A DNA stretch of 11,158 nt. Source: DATDAH01 sp036525535 (GTDB taxonomy: Bacteria > Actinomycetota > Acidimicrobiia > Acidimicrobiales > DATDAH01). Position 1 is the stretch's first letter. Each line of letters starts with the position of its first letter. This document shows positions 1 to 6,441 of the stretch, piece by piece. The stretch covers positions 1 through 11,158 of the forward strand of contig DATDAH010000088.1 of the NCBI GenBank assembly GCA_036525535.1, in the 5' to 3' direction. Both the position numbers and the translations under genes were made by a program. Below the pieces are notes generated by a model. That model saw only the letters and a program-made list of their open reading frames with translations, was not told the DNA's origin and did no database searches.

Positions 1-1
1 G

Positions 2-304
2 CTGCGGGTCGACGGCGGGGCCTCGGCCATGGACCTGCTGCTGCAGCTGCAGGCCGACCAGCTCCAGGTCCCGGTCGCCCGCCCGGTCAACCAGGAGACG
101 ACCGCCTTCGGCGCCGCGTACCTGGCCGGCCTGGCCGAAGGGGTGTGGGCCGGCCTCGACGACGTCACCCAGGCCTGGCACCTCGATGCCCAGTTCGAGC
201 CCGCGGCCACCGCCGAGGCGGCCGACGCCAAACATGCCCAATGGCTCCGGGCCGTCGAACGGTCCCGGGGCTGGGCGGGCGGCGAGGATGAGCCTTCTAC
301 TTGA
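2..304 (+). CDS. glpK: Glycerol kinase, C-terminal part (5' truncated by window edge)
   Basis: Only the last 100 codons are visible; the reading frame is open from base 2. The segment starts with the FGGY-kinase motif LRVDGGASAMD, continues through a LQADQLQVPVARP stretch, then QETTAFGAAYLAGLAEGVW, and ends with the ER-SRGW tail typical of glycerol kinase. This is the second actin-like domain, which closes over ATP. The enzyme phosphorylates glycerol to sn-glycerol 3-phosphate in the cytoplasm, feeding glycolysis and phospholipid synthesis. Glycerol kinases usually have DGGA-x-x-N-D at this motif; here the Asn position is Met (DGGASAMD), a mild deviation. Its stop codon (302-304) lies inside the palindrome upstream of the tetR-type gene. 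Other FGGY kinases are possible but fit the ETTA-GAAY-LAGLA segment less well. Confidence 0.9.
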   Translation: MRVDGGASAMDLLLQLQADQLQVPVARPVNQETTAFGAAYLAGLAEGVWAGLDDVTQAWHLDAQFEPAATAEAADAKHAQWLRAVERSRGWAGGEDEPST

Positions 305-319
305 CCGGCCGGTCAAGTA
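298..319. promoter_or_regulatory. Perfect 22-bp palindrome, likely operator of the adjacent TetR regulator
   Basis: The half-site TACTTGACCGG is followed directly by its exact reverse complement CCGGTCAAGTA, with no spacer or mismatch; symmetry breaks at 297/320. TetR-family dimers typically bind such palindromes, and ACCGG/CCGGT cores are common among actinobacterial TetR operators. It overlaps the glpK stop codon, lies 10 bp before the preferred GTG start of the regulator, and covers the first two bases of a plausible -10 hexamer (318-323). Binding there would block transcription of the regulator itself. Autoregulation is inferred from position and symmetry. Confidence 0.8.
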
Positions 320-323
320 CCGT
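318..323 (+). promoter_or_regulatory. Putative -10 element of a leaderless promoter for the TetR gene
   Basis: TACCGT fits the actinobacterial -10 pattern TANNNT and is followed by exactly 6 nt and then the GTG at 330, so transcription would begin at or next to the start codon. No good -35 is visible at 17-18 bp (TTCTAC at 295-300 is poor). The palindrome fills the space upstream. Short motif, so moderate confidence only. Confidence 0.45.
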
Positions 324-329
324 CGTGCC

Positions 330-917
330 GTGGCCCGGCGACTGACCCCTCGGGGTGAACAGCGACGAGAGCAGCTCATGGCCTACGCCATCGGACGTTT
401 CGCCAGTCACGGCTACCACACGACCTCGGTGGCCGAGATCGTCGAGGGCATCGGTGTGGGCAAAGGGGTCTTCTACTGGTACTTCGACTCCAAGGAAGCC
501 CTCCTCCGCCAGATCCTCAAGGACGCACAGACCGATCTGCGCCGCCGCCAGCAGGCCGCCATCGGCGAGGAGACCGATCCCCTCTGCCGCATCGAGCTCG
601 GCATCCGGGCGTCGCTGGACTGGTCGGCCGACAACGGGGACCTGATCAAGCTGGTGCAGTTCGCCGAGACCGAGGAGCGCTTCGCCGAGGCCCTGCGCCG
701 GGGCGAGGAGATCGCCGTGGCCGACGCGGTGCGCCACCTGAAGGACGCCATCGTCGAGGGTCAGATCCCCGACCGGGATCCGGAGGTCCTGGCCCATGCC
801 GTCATCGGCGTCACCGGACAGCTGGCCCGGACGTTCATCCACGAGCGCTCGGAAGCCACCGCTGACGTGGCCGACAGCGCGGTCGCCTTCTGCCTGGGCG
901 GGCTGTCCCGTCCCTGA
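330..917 (+). CDS. TetR/AcrR-family transcriptional regulator
   Basis: This is a one-component repressor of about 195 residues, the usual family size. The N-terminal DNA-binding domain has the helix-turn-helix at about residues 32-51 (TTSVAEIVEGIGVGKGVFYWYF), followed by DSKEALL, the classic TetR signature. The rest is an all-helical ligand-binding and dimerisation domain without a recognisable ligand signature. The frame is also open to ATG 288 and further upstream, but those starts would put the palindromic operator inside the coding region and add an unconserved, Pro/Arg-rich extension. GTG 330 gives a normal N-terminus (VARRLTPRGEQRREQL) and sits 6 nt after a TANNNT box, as in leaderless genes. 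It has no Shine-Dalgarno sequence. The ligand and regulon are unknown; control of itself is the best supported, and an effect on a neighbour is speculative. It converges on alaC with only 3 nt between stop codons. Confidence 0.85.
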   Translation: MARRLTPRGEQRREQLMAYAIGRFASHGYHTTSVAEIVEGIGVGKGVFYWYFDSKEALLRQILKDAQTDLRRRQQAAIGEETDPLCRIELGIRASLDWSADNGDLIKLVQFAETEERFAEALRRGEEIAVADAVRHLKDAIVEGQIPDRDPEVLAHAVIGVTGQLARTFIHERSEATADVADSAVAFCLGGLSRP

Positions 918-920
918 GCG

Positions 921-2096
921 CTACTGCAGCTCGGGCAGCGCCGCTCGCAGCTGGCGGATGCCTTGGCCGATGCGGTGCTCGTTCTCGATCAGGGCGAAGC
1001 GCACGAAGCCGTCACCGCCAGGGCCGAAGCCCACGCCGGGTGACACCGCCACATGGGCCTCCTTTACCAGCTTGGAGGCGAACTCGATCGAGCCCATCGC
1101 CGCATAGGGCCCGGGGATCGGGGCCCAGGCGAACATCGTCCCCTTGGGCCGTTCCATCGGCCAGCCGATGCGATCGAGTCCGTCGCAGAGGGCGTCCCGG
1201 CGGGACTGGTAGATCTCGTTGACCACCTTGGGGTGCTCGGGGTCCTCGTTGAGGGTCACCGTGGTGGCGATCTGGATGGGCTGGAACGCCCCGTAGTCCA
1301 GATACGACTTCAGCTTGGCCAGGGCCTGGACGACCTCGCTGTTCCCCACCAGGAAGGCCGAGCGCCATCCGGCCATCGAGAAGGACTTGGTCATCGAGTA
1401 GAGCTCGACGGCGACGTCCTTGGCCCCCTCCACCTCCAGGATGGACGGTGGCTGGTAGCCGTCGAAGCCCAGCTCGGCGTAGGCGAAGTCGTGGACGAGG
1501 ACGACCGCGCGCTCCCGAGCGAAGTCGACCACCTTCTGCATGAAGTCGAGGTCGACGCAGGTCGTGGTCGGGTTGTGGGGGAACGAGAGGACGATGACCT
1601 TCGGCTTGGGCCAGGAGTACTGGTAGGCCTCCGCCATGTTCTCGAAGAAGTCGACATCGGTGCTCAACCGCACCTCACGCACGTCGGCCCCGGCGAACAG
1701 CGGGCCCCAGATGTGGATGGGGTACGACGGCGACGGCACGAGGCAGGCGTCCCCCCGGTCGAGCAGGACCCACATCAGGTGGGAGAACCCCTCCTTGGCC
1801 CCGATGGTGTTGATGACCTCGAGGTCGGGGTCGAGGGTGACGCCGAAGCGTCGCTCGTAGAGCGCGGCGACGGCCTGGCGCAGCTTGGGGATGCCCCGGC
1901 TGGACGAGTAGCGGTGGTTGCGGGGGTTCTGAGCGGCCTCGGTGAGCTTGGCCACGGCCACCTCCGGCGACGGCAGGTCGGGGTTCCCGAACCCGAGATC
2001 GACCACGTCCACCCCCTCCCGGCGGAGCTCGATCTTGAGCCCGTCGATGATCGTGAACACGTACGGCGGCAGCGACGTGATCCGGCGGAACTCCAT
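921..2096 (-). CDS. alaC: AlaC-type alanine/LL-DAP-like aminotransferase (PLP fold type I)
   Basis: This cytoplasmic class I/II aminotransferase of 391 residues closely resembles E. coli AlaC, which interconverts pyruvate and glutamate with alanine and 2-oxoglutarate. Seen in the sequence: N-terminal RITSLPPYVF; GNPDLPSPEV (about 37-46); YSSSRGIPKLR (63-73); PHNPT with N175; the PLP-contacting VHDFAYAE with D203 and Y206; the Schiff-base lysine K237 in SMTKSFSMAGWR; and the substrate-carboxylate arginine in VRFALIEN near the C-terminus. Length and motif order are normal, and nothing suggests decay. The ATG at 2096 begins the conserved MEFRRITSLPPYVF. It is the last gene of the minus-strand block, 43 nt after the glucokinase stop, and has its own candidate leaderless promoter. 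Substrate preference among alanine, valine and related amino acids cannot be read from sequence. LL-diaminopimelate aminotransferase is the main alternative, but the AlaC-like segments favour alanine. Confidence 0.88.
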   Translation of the reverse strand: MEFRRITSLPPYVFTIIDGLKIELRREGVDVVDLGFGNPDLPSPEVAVAKLTEAAQNPRNHRYSSSRGIPKLRQAVAALYERRFGVTLDPDLEVINTIGAKEGFSHLMWVLLDRGDACLVPSPSYPIHIWGPLFAGADVREVRLSTDVDFFENMAEAYQYSWPKPKVIVLSFPHNPTTTCVDLDFMQKVVDFARERAVVLVHDFAYAELGFDGYQPPSILEVEGAKDVAVELYSMTKSFSMAGWRSAFLVGNSEVVQALAKLKSYLDYGAFQPIQIATTVTLNEDPEHPKVVNEIYQSRRDALCDGLDRIGWPMERPKGTMFAWAPIPGPYAAMGSIEFASKLVKEAHVAVSPGVGFGPGGDGFVRFALIENEHRIGQGIRQLRAALPELQ

Positions 2097-2104
2097 CGAC
2101 TTCG

Positions 2105-2110
2105 AGGGTA
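2105..2110 (-). promoter_or_regulatory. Putative -10 element upstream of alaC
   Basis: On the minus strand TACCCT lies 8 nt before the alaC ATG, and no Shine-Dalgarno sequence lies between. The same hexamer is found just upstream of the eRF1-like gene at 4224-4229. There is no convincing -35 at 16-18 bp. It may give alaC a near-leaderless promoter independent of the operon. Confidence 0.35.
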
Positions 2111-2139
2111 GCGGCGCCGTCCGGCTGCCCTCGGGGACT

Positions 2140-3096
2140 TCAGGCCGGGTCGCGGGCGAGGAGTGCGGCGCCCATGGCCGCCGCCGCCGTTCCGTGGACG
2201 GCGGCCTCCACGCGCGGCAGGACGCGGTGCTCGGAGGCCACCAACACCTCGGGCAACCGGCGCCGGGTCTCGTCCAACCAGAGGTCGGCGGCCTCGATCA
2301 GGCCGCCGCCCAGGACCACCACGTCGGGGTCGAGGACGGCCACGAGGTTGGCCACGCCGACCGCGGTCCACCAGGCGAACCGGGCCATGATCGCCGCCGC
2401 CTCCGGGTCGCCCTTCCGGCCTGCCGTGACGACGTCCTCGCTGCTGATGGCTGCGGCGTCGCCGCCCGCCGCCGTCAGCACGTCTTCCAGGCGGCCGGCT
2501 TCGGCCGCGTCGCGGGCCATCCGGGCCAGGCCGGCACCGGAGGCGTAACGCTCCCAACAACCGCGGCGCCCACAGGGGCACGGTGGACCGGTCGGATCGA
2601 CCATCGTGTGACCCGGTTCCCCGGCCATCCCGTTCGCCCCGCGCACCAGCTGGCCGCCCACCATCAGGCCGGCACCGATGCCGGTGCCGAGCGTGACCAG
2701 GACGACGTCGTCGTGACCCCGGGCCGCCCCCGAGCTCCATTCGGCCCACACGGCGCAGTTCCCGTCGTTGTCGACCACCACCCGGCGCCCGAGGCGGTCG
2801 ATCAAGCCCCCGAGGACGTCCAGTTCCCGCACGCCGTGCTGGTTGGGTCCGTGACGCAGGACGCCTCGGTGGTCGACCAGGCCGGCCACGCCGACGCCCA
2901 CCCGCAGGTCCGGTCCGAGGGTGCACTGCTCGGTGATCTCCGCCACGATCTCGGCCACACCGTCGAGGAGCGCCTCCGCCCCCCGGGGCGTGGGGTGTCG
3001 GGCCGTGCCGAGGACGGCGTCGTGCGTGGTGTCGAGGGCGAGGGCCAGCAGCTTGGTCCCGCCGACATCGACCCCGATCGTGGTCGGGGTGGGCAT
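2140..3096 (-). CDS. glkA: ROK-family glucokinase
   Basis: This 318-residue protein matches actinobacterial ROK glucokinases, which phosphorylate glucose to glucose 6-phosphate with ATP or polyphosphate in the cytoplasm. Seen: the phosphate-binding motif D10-V-G-G-T-K15; the catalytic base in VVDNDGN (D111); LGTGIGAGL (136-144); the sugar-binding GEPGH with E160 and H163; and the ROK zinc site CPCGRRGC (C173, C175, C180) with H163 as fourth ligand, followed by WERYASG. A second glycine-rich motif, VVVLGGGL, lies near the C-terminus. The frame is open upstream, but ATG 3096 gives the standard MPTPTTIGVDVGGTK start; earlier starts would run into the end of the eRF1-like gene. It begins 5 nt after that gene's stop without a clear ribosome binding site, so translation is probably coupled. 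In Streptomyces, GlkA also takes part in carbon catabolite repression. Whether that applies here is unknown, and other hexose specificities remain possible. Confidence 0.88.
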   Translation of the reverse strand: MPTPTTIGVDVGGTKLLALALDTTHDAVLGTARHPTPRGAEALLDGVAEIVAEITEQCTLGPDLRVGVGVAGLVDHRGVLRHGPNQHGVRELDVLGGLIDRLGRRVVVDNDGNCAVWAEWSSGAARGHDDVVLVTLGTGIGAGLMVGGQLVRGANGMAGEPGHTMVDPTGPPCPCGRRGCWERYASGAGLARMARDAAEAGRLEDVLTAAGGDAAAISSEDVVTAGRKGDPEAAAIMARFAWWTAVGVANLVAVLDPDVVVLGGGLIEAADLWLDETRRRLPEVLVASEHRVLPRVEAAVHGTAAAAMGAALLARDPA

Positions 3097-3101
3097 GGCG
3101 C

Positions 3102-4217
3102 TCAGAATCGGAGCAAGGCGCCGATACGGCCGAGCACATCGAGGTCGGCGGAGCGGTCGCAGACATCGACCCGGCACGAGGCCGCCAGCGCGTCGTCGAT
3201 GGCGGCGGCCACGACATCCTGCTCTTCGCGCATCGCGGTGCCGCAGCGAGGGCAGGTCGGGCCGACCTTGGCCAAGGTGCCACAGCCGGCACAGGACCAG
3301 CCCTCCTCGTGGTAACCCCCCGACACCAGCAAGCGCTCGACCCGCCGGTCGGCCAAGGCCTCGAGCACCGTGGCCAGGCCGGCGGTCGCCCGGTCGTCGC
3401 GGCCGAGTCGGCCCCGCAGCTCGTCGAGGAGTCCCGCTTCCCGGCGGCGCTCCAGGTCCGTCTCGGCGGCCATGACCGCGGCCCGAATGGTCTCGACCGG
3501 GTCGCCCACGGCGAGGGTCGTCCGCTCGCGGAGACGTTCCCGCAGGTAGGGGTGAAGGGCGTCCTCCACGGCGCCGATCAGCGCCGCGGGGGCCCCGACG
3601 AGCAGGTGCTCGAAGGGGTGGCGCTGGTACACGCGGAAGGCCGCCGCGGTGGCGCGGCGGACATGCTGCCGGTCCCGGTCCTCCACCCGGGACGACCCGT
3701 CGCCCCGGGCCTTCTCGTCCTTCTCGTCGACGGCTCGCAGCAGGTCACCGACCTCCTCGGCGTGCTCGGTCAGCTCCCCCATCTCGAAGACGAGGACGCG
3801 GGCCTGCTGCCGGTCGACCAGCAGCACGCCGATGGGTTCGTGGTGGTGGAGGGCCGCCTCCAGCTGGCCGACGGCCGGGGCATGGCCAACGACGAGCTGG
3901 GTTCGTACCGGCACCGGCAGGGCGAGGGCGGTCCAGAAGCCGTCCGCCGCGCACGAGAACATCGCCACACCGCGGATCCGGGAACGGTCGAGGCCCCCCT
4001 TTACGTGGCGCTCGATGGCCACGAGGTCGTCGTTGATCGGCGACGTGCCGTTGGCCCGGGTCCGGGCGTGGCGGAGCACGCGGTCGAGCTCCTGTTCGTA
4101 TTCGGCCCGGCGCGGGAAGCGGCGACCGTCGACGTCGAGGTAACAGCTCGTGACCACGCCCCGGTCAGGGCGGAAGGCGGCCAGTTCGCGGATCCCGTCG
4201 TCGCTCAGGAGGGTCAT
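3102..4217 (-). CDS. eRF1-superfamily (baeRF/Vms1/Balon-like) ribosome-associated protein with zinc ribbon
   Basis: This 371-residue protein looks like a bacterial member of the archaeo-eukaryotic release-factor superfamily, the fold shared by eRF1, Pelota, Vms1/ANKZF1 and the hibernation factor Balon. Visible parts: an N-terminal alpha/beta domain (1-125); an eRF1 domain-2-like core with PIGVLLVDRQQARVLVFEMG (128-147); a charged loop (163-185) where eRF1 carries GGQ; the long helix RRATAAAF and HLLVGAP (187-210); a domain-3-like part with VERLLVSGG (293-301); and a four-cysteine zinc ribbon (C309, C312, C322, C325). It ends in GALLRF, close to the GALLRY I recall near the C-terminus of the mycobacterial homologue Rv2629. 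The GGQ peptidyl-tRNA hydrolysis motif is absent; the loop reads RGDGSSRVEDRDRQ. By family knowledge it should act in the ribosomal A site, in rescue, nascent-chain release or hibernation. Which of these is undetermined. The start ATG 4217 lies 6 nt after a TACCCT box and has no Shine-Dalgarno sequence. Confidence 0.75.
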   Translation of the reverse strand: MTLLSDDGIRELAAFRPDRGVVTSCYLDVDGRRFPRRAEYEQELDRVLRHARTRANGTSPINDDLVAIERHVKGGLDRSRIRGVAMFSCAADGFWTALALPVPVRTQLVVGHAPAVGQLEAALHHHEPIGVLLVDRQQARVLVFEMGELTEHAEEVGDLLRAVDEKDEKARGDGSSRVEDRDRQHVRRATAAAFRVYQRHPFEHLLVGAPAALIGAVEDALHPYLRERLRERTTLAVGDPVETIRAAVMAAETDLERRREAGLLDELRGRLGRDDRATAGLATVLEALADRRVERLLVSGGYHEEGWSCAGCGTLAKVGPTCPRCGTAMREEQDVVAAAIDDALAASCRVDVCDRSADLDVLGRIGALLRF

Positions 4218-4252
4218 CCGCCCAGGGTAGGGCGGTGGGTGCCCGGCGTCAG
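4218..4252 (-). promoter_or_regulatory. Putative leaderless promoter embedded in an inverted repeat
   Basis: On the minus strand CTGACG (4252-4247, four of six matches to TTGACA) is followed by a 17-nt spacer and TACCCT (4229-4224), then exactly 6 nt and the ATG of the eRF1-like gene. This is textbook spacing for a leaderless actinobacterial transcript. The -10 hexamer forms the loop of a perfect 6-bp inverted repeat, CCGCCC-TACCCT-GGGCGG (4235-4218), which abuts the start codon. That repeat could be an operator or could form a hairpin. It would drive the eRF1-like, glucokinase and possibly alaC genes. Confidence 0.55.
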
Positions 4253-4271
4253 CCGAGTCCTCGGTGAGCGG

Positions 4272-6389
4272 TCAGGCGACGGGGACGGCGACCGGCGCGG
4301 CGGCCTCCGGCGGGGCGGCGTACGGTGGCGCGGTCTCGCCCGACGTGGCGGTGATGACCGTCGCCTCGGACCCGCGCAGGGCGGCCCATTCGACGACGGC
4401 GTCGTCGTCGCCCAGGTAGATGACCTGGACCACATCGGTCATCGCCTCGACCTTGTCGAGGACCCGATGGGCGGCCTCACGGTCGAGATCAGCCAGGGCC
4501 CCGTCCAGGACGAGGGGCACCGAGCCGGCGAACGAGAGCGCCCGGAGGCCGGCGAGGCGGGTGAGGAGATACCACTCGGTGTCGTCCACCTCGGTCATGC
4601 CGAGGAGCAGATCGTCCAGCGCGGCGCCGGCCTCGTCGACGTCACCGGCCTCCGGGCCGGCAGCCAGGCGCTCCTCGGTGGTGGCCATGCCTTCGGCCGC
4701 AGCCGCCACCAGGTCCTCTTGGGCCCCGATGTTCTCGCCCAGGCTGGCCAGGCGACCTTCGATCTCCTCGAGCAGGCCGCAGAGCTCGGCGACCCGGTCG
4801 CTCGCCTGTCGGTGCCGAGCCAATCGGGCCTCGGCCGCCTCGACCTCGGCCTGGGCCCGGGTCAGCGGATCGGCGGCCGCCTCGCCCTGAGCGATGGCCG
4901 ACGTCACGACGAGGAGCCGGGCCCGCACGGTGTCGAGCTCGTGCTCCAGCTCGTCGCGGCTCTCGGCCAGCTCGCTCATGTCGGACAGCCAGACCCGCGC
5001 CACTTCGACGACCTCGTCGTCGGTGAGGTCCAGGTCCCCGAAGTCGACGCCCCGCTCGGCCAGTCGGTCACGGAGCTCGCTGCTGGCCGTGAGGCGCCGG
5101 GCGTCGCCGCTCAACTCGTCGGCCAACCGGGAGACGGCGGCAAGGACGTGATCGGGCTCGGCGTCGACCAGGGCGGCGGCGTCCCGGCGCAGCGCGTCGC
5201 GTTGGGCTTCGAGCTCAGCCCGCTCGGCGTCCCCCTCGCCGGAAGCGAGGGCGGCGTGGTAGGCGGACTCGAGCTCGGTCAGCTCTCGGCGGGTCGCCTC
5301 CAGCTCGACCCGCGTCTCGGGGTCCGGACCAGGAGCCGACTGGGCCAAGGCGAAGGAGCTGTAGGTCGTGAACCCCATCCGGTCGAGGATCGCCTGCTCC
5401 GCGGCAACCACCTCGTCGAAGTGCTGCCGGGCGGCCTTGCCCCCGATCCGGCTGGCGCTGACCTTGGCGTCGGCGTCGAGGACGGCATCGTGGGCCGCCT
5501 CCAGCTCGACCCGGTCCTCGGAGCTGATCGTCGGGGGGGCGGCGGAGGTCTCCAGCCGCTCCAGCTGGATACGGGCCCCTTCGATGCGGCGGAAGAGATC
5601 TGCGGGGTCGCGGCCCTGCTCCCGCCGCACCCCGTCCAGGTCGGCCAGGGCCTGCTCGGCACCGACGAGGGCAGTGACGAGAGCACGCACGGCGACGGGG
5701 TCGAGCCCGTCACCGGCCGCTCCCGCGACCCGCTCGGCCCGGTGCAGGGCATCGCGCACGGGCTGGAGGTCGACGGCGTCCATCTGGGCCAGATCGGCTT
5801 GGAGGCGGTCGCGCGCCGCTTCCAGGTCAGGCAACGACTCGGTGATGACCGGAGTGGCGCCGGGCCCGGTGGCGTTGTCCGCGGCCCGTCGGAGCTGGGC
5901 GGCCGCCTGCTCGAAGGCCGTCGTGGCGAAGGGGTCGAGGTCGGCCCGGGCCTCTTCGATGGCCTCCACGGCCTGGAGGCGGGCTTCCTCGAACTCGATG
6001 CGGGACCGCTTGAGCGCGGCCACGCCGTGGGCCAGGATGTCGTGGCTCAGGCGGAGGCCCTCGACGTGATCCTCGGCCGCGGACGGCGTCACGGCCCCAG
6101 CGGACCGGTCCGAGGTCTCCCCTTCGGCCGGGAGATCACCAGGGCCCACCACGACGTCCACGTCGTGCTGCAGGCCGAGGAGGCGCAGGTTGTCCCGGTG
6201 GAGGTCGAGGACGATTCCGTGGGCCTCGACCAGGCCTTCCCAACCGGGGTCCGTGCCCGCGGGCAGGGCGCGGAGCGTCGCCACCATCTGGGCGCGCCGA
6301 TCGTCGTCGAGGCCACCGACGACGGTGACGCGGGGATGAAAGGACAGGGGCGCCTCATTGGGCGGCCCCTCCAGCTGCACGAGCCTCAC
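4272..6389 (-). CDS. SMC/Rad50-like coiled-coil protein with degenerate ABC-ATPase head
   Basis: This 705-residue protein has the layout of an SMC/RecN/Rad50 ATPase: a short N-terminal head segment, two long Glu/Ala/Arg-rich coiled-coil arms (about 105-330 and 360-580), a non-helical break at the midpoint (LDRMGFTTYSSFAL, about 335-348), and a C-terminal head segment. The catalytic residues appear lost. The Walker A position reads VVGGLDDDRRAQ (23-34) with no GKS/T. The Walker B-like strand is PLVLDGALADLD (625-636), with Gly where the catalytic Glu belongs. The H-loop position after VIYLG is Asp. No LSGG signature is visible. The tail (683-705) is Ala/Pro-rich and probably disordered. Start is GTG 6389, the only in-frame start, since a stop codon lies a short way upstream; AAGGA precedes it at short spacing. 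It lies 52 nt after the 76-aa gene and 54 nt before the eRF1-like gene. Its function is unknown: a structural or scaffolding role seems likelier than ATP hydrolysis. Confidence 0.75.
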   Translation of the reverse strand: MRLVQLEGPPNEAPLSFHPRVTVVGGLDDDRRAQMVATLRALPAGTDPGWEGLVEAHGIVLDLHRDNLRLLGLQHDVDVVVGPGDLPAEGETSDRSAGAVTPSAAEDHVEGLRLSHDILAHGVAALKRSRIEFEEARLQAVEAIEEARADLDPFATTAFEQAAAQLRRAADNATGPGATPVITESLPDLEAARDRLQADLAQMDAVDLQPVRDALHRAERVAGAAGDGLDPVAVRALVTALVGAEQALADLDGVRREQGRDPADLFRRIEGARIQLERLETSAAPPTISSEDRVELEAAHDAVLDADAKVSASRIGGKAARQHFDEVVAAEQAILDRMGFTTYSSFALAQSAPGPDPETRVELEATRRELTELESAYHAALASGEGDAERAELEAQRDALRRDAAALVDAEPDHVLAAVSRLADELSGDARRLTASSELRDRLAERGVDFGDLDLTDDEVVEVARVWLSDMSELAESRDELEHELDTVRARLLVVTSAIAQGEAAADPLTRAQAEVEAAEARLARHRQASDRVAELCGLLEEIEGRLASLGENIGAQEDLVAAAAEGMATTEERLAAGPEAGDVDEAGAALDDLLLGMTEVDDTEWYLLTRLAGLRALSFAGSVPLVLDGALADLDREAAHRVLDKVEAMTDVVQVIYLGDDDAVVEWAALRGSEATVITATSGETAPPYAAPPEAAAPVAVPVA

Positions 6390-6398
6390 CCATCCTTC

Positions 6399-6421
6399 AT
6401 CGGCCGATCTGGTCCGAGATC
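6399..6421. repeat. Overlapping short inverted repeats upstream of the SMC-like gene
   Basis: A perfect 10-bp palindrome, ATCGGCCGAT (6399-6408), overlaps a GATCT/AGATC inverted repeat with a 6-nt loop (6406-6421). They occupy most of the 52-nt gap between the 76-aa gene and the SMC-like gene. They could be a regulator site or a weak mRNA hairpin; there is no T-tract, so not an obvious terminator. Repeats this short arise easily by chance in GC-rich DNA. Confidence 0.3.
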
Positions 6422-6441
6422 AACCCTCTCGGCGTCGCGAC

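Noticed and set aside
186..329. Longer N-terminus for the TetR regulator (starts upstream, including ATG 288)
   Set aside because: It would encode an atypical Pro/Arg-rich extension, overlap glpK and place the 22-bp operator inside the gene. GTG 330 gives family-typical length and leaderless spacing.
890..960. Possible bidirectional terminator between tetR and alaC
   Set aside because: Only short CAGCT/AGCTG and AGCGCT symmetries are present, with no stable long stem and no T-tract, and they lie inside coding sequence.
1053..2111. Plus-strand 352-codon frame over alaC
   Set aside because: It is antisense to a clearly recognisable aminotransferase; the composition is low-complexity and no motif is visible.
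1942..3315. Plus-strand 457-codon frame over the glucokinase
   Set aside because: It is antisense to a ROK kinase with all motifs intact; no independent coding signal.
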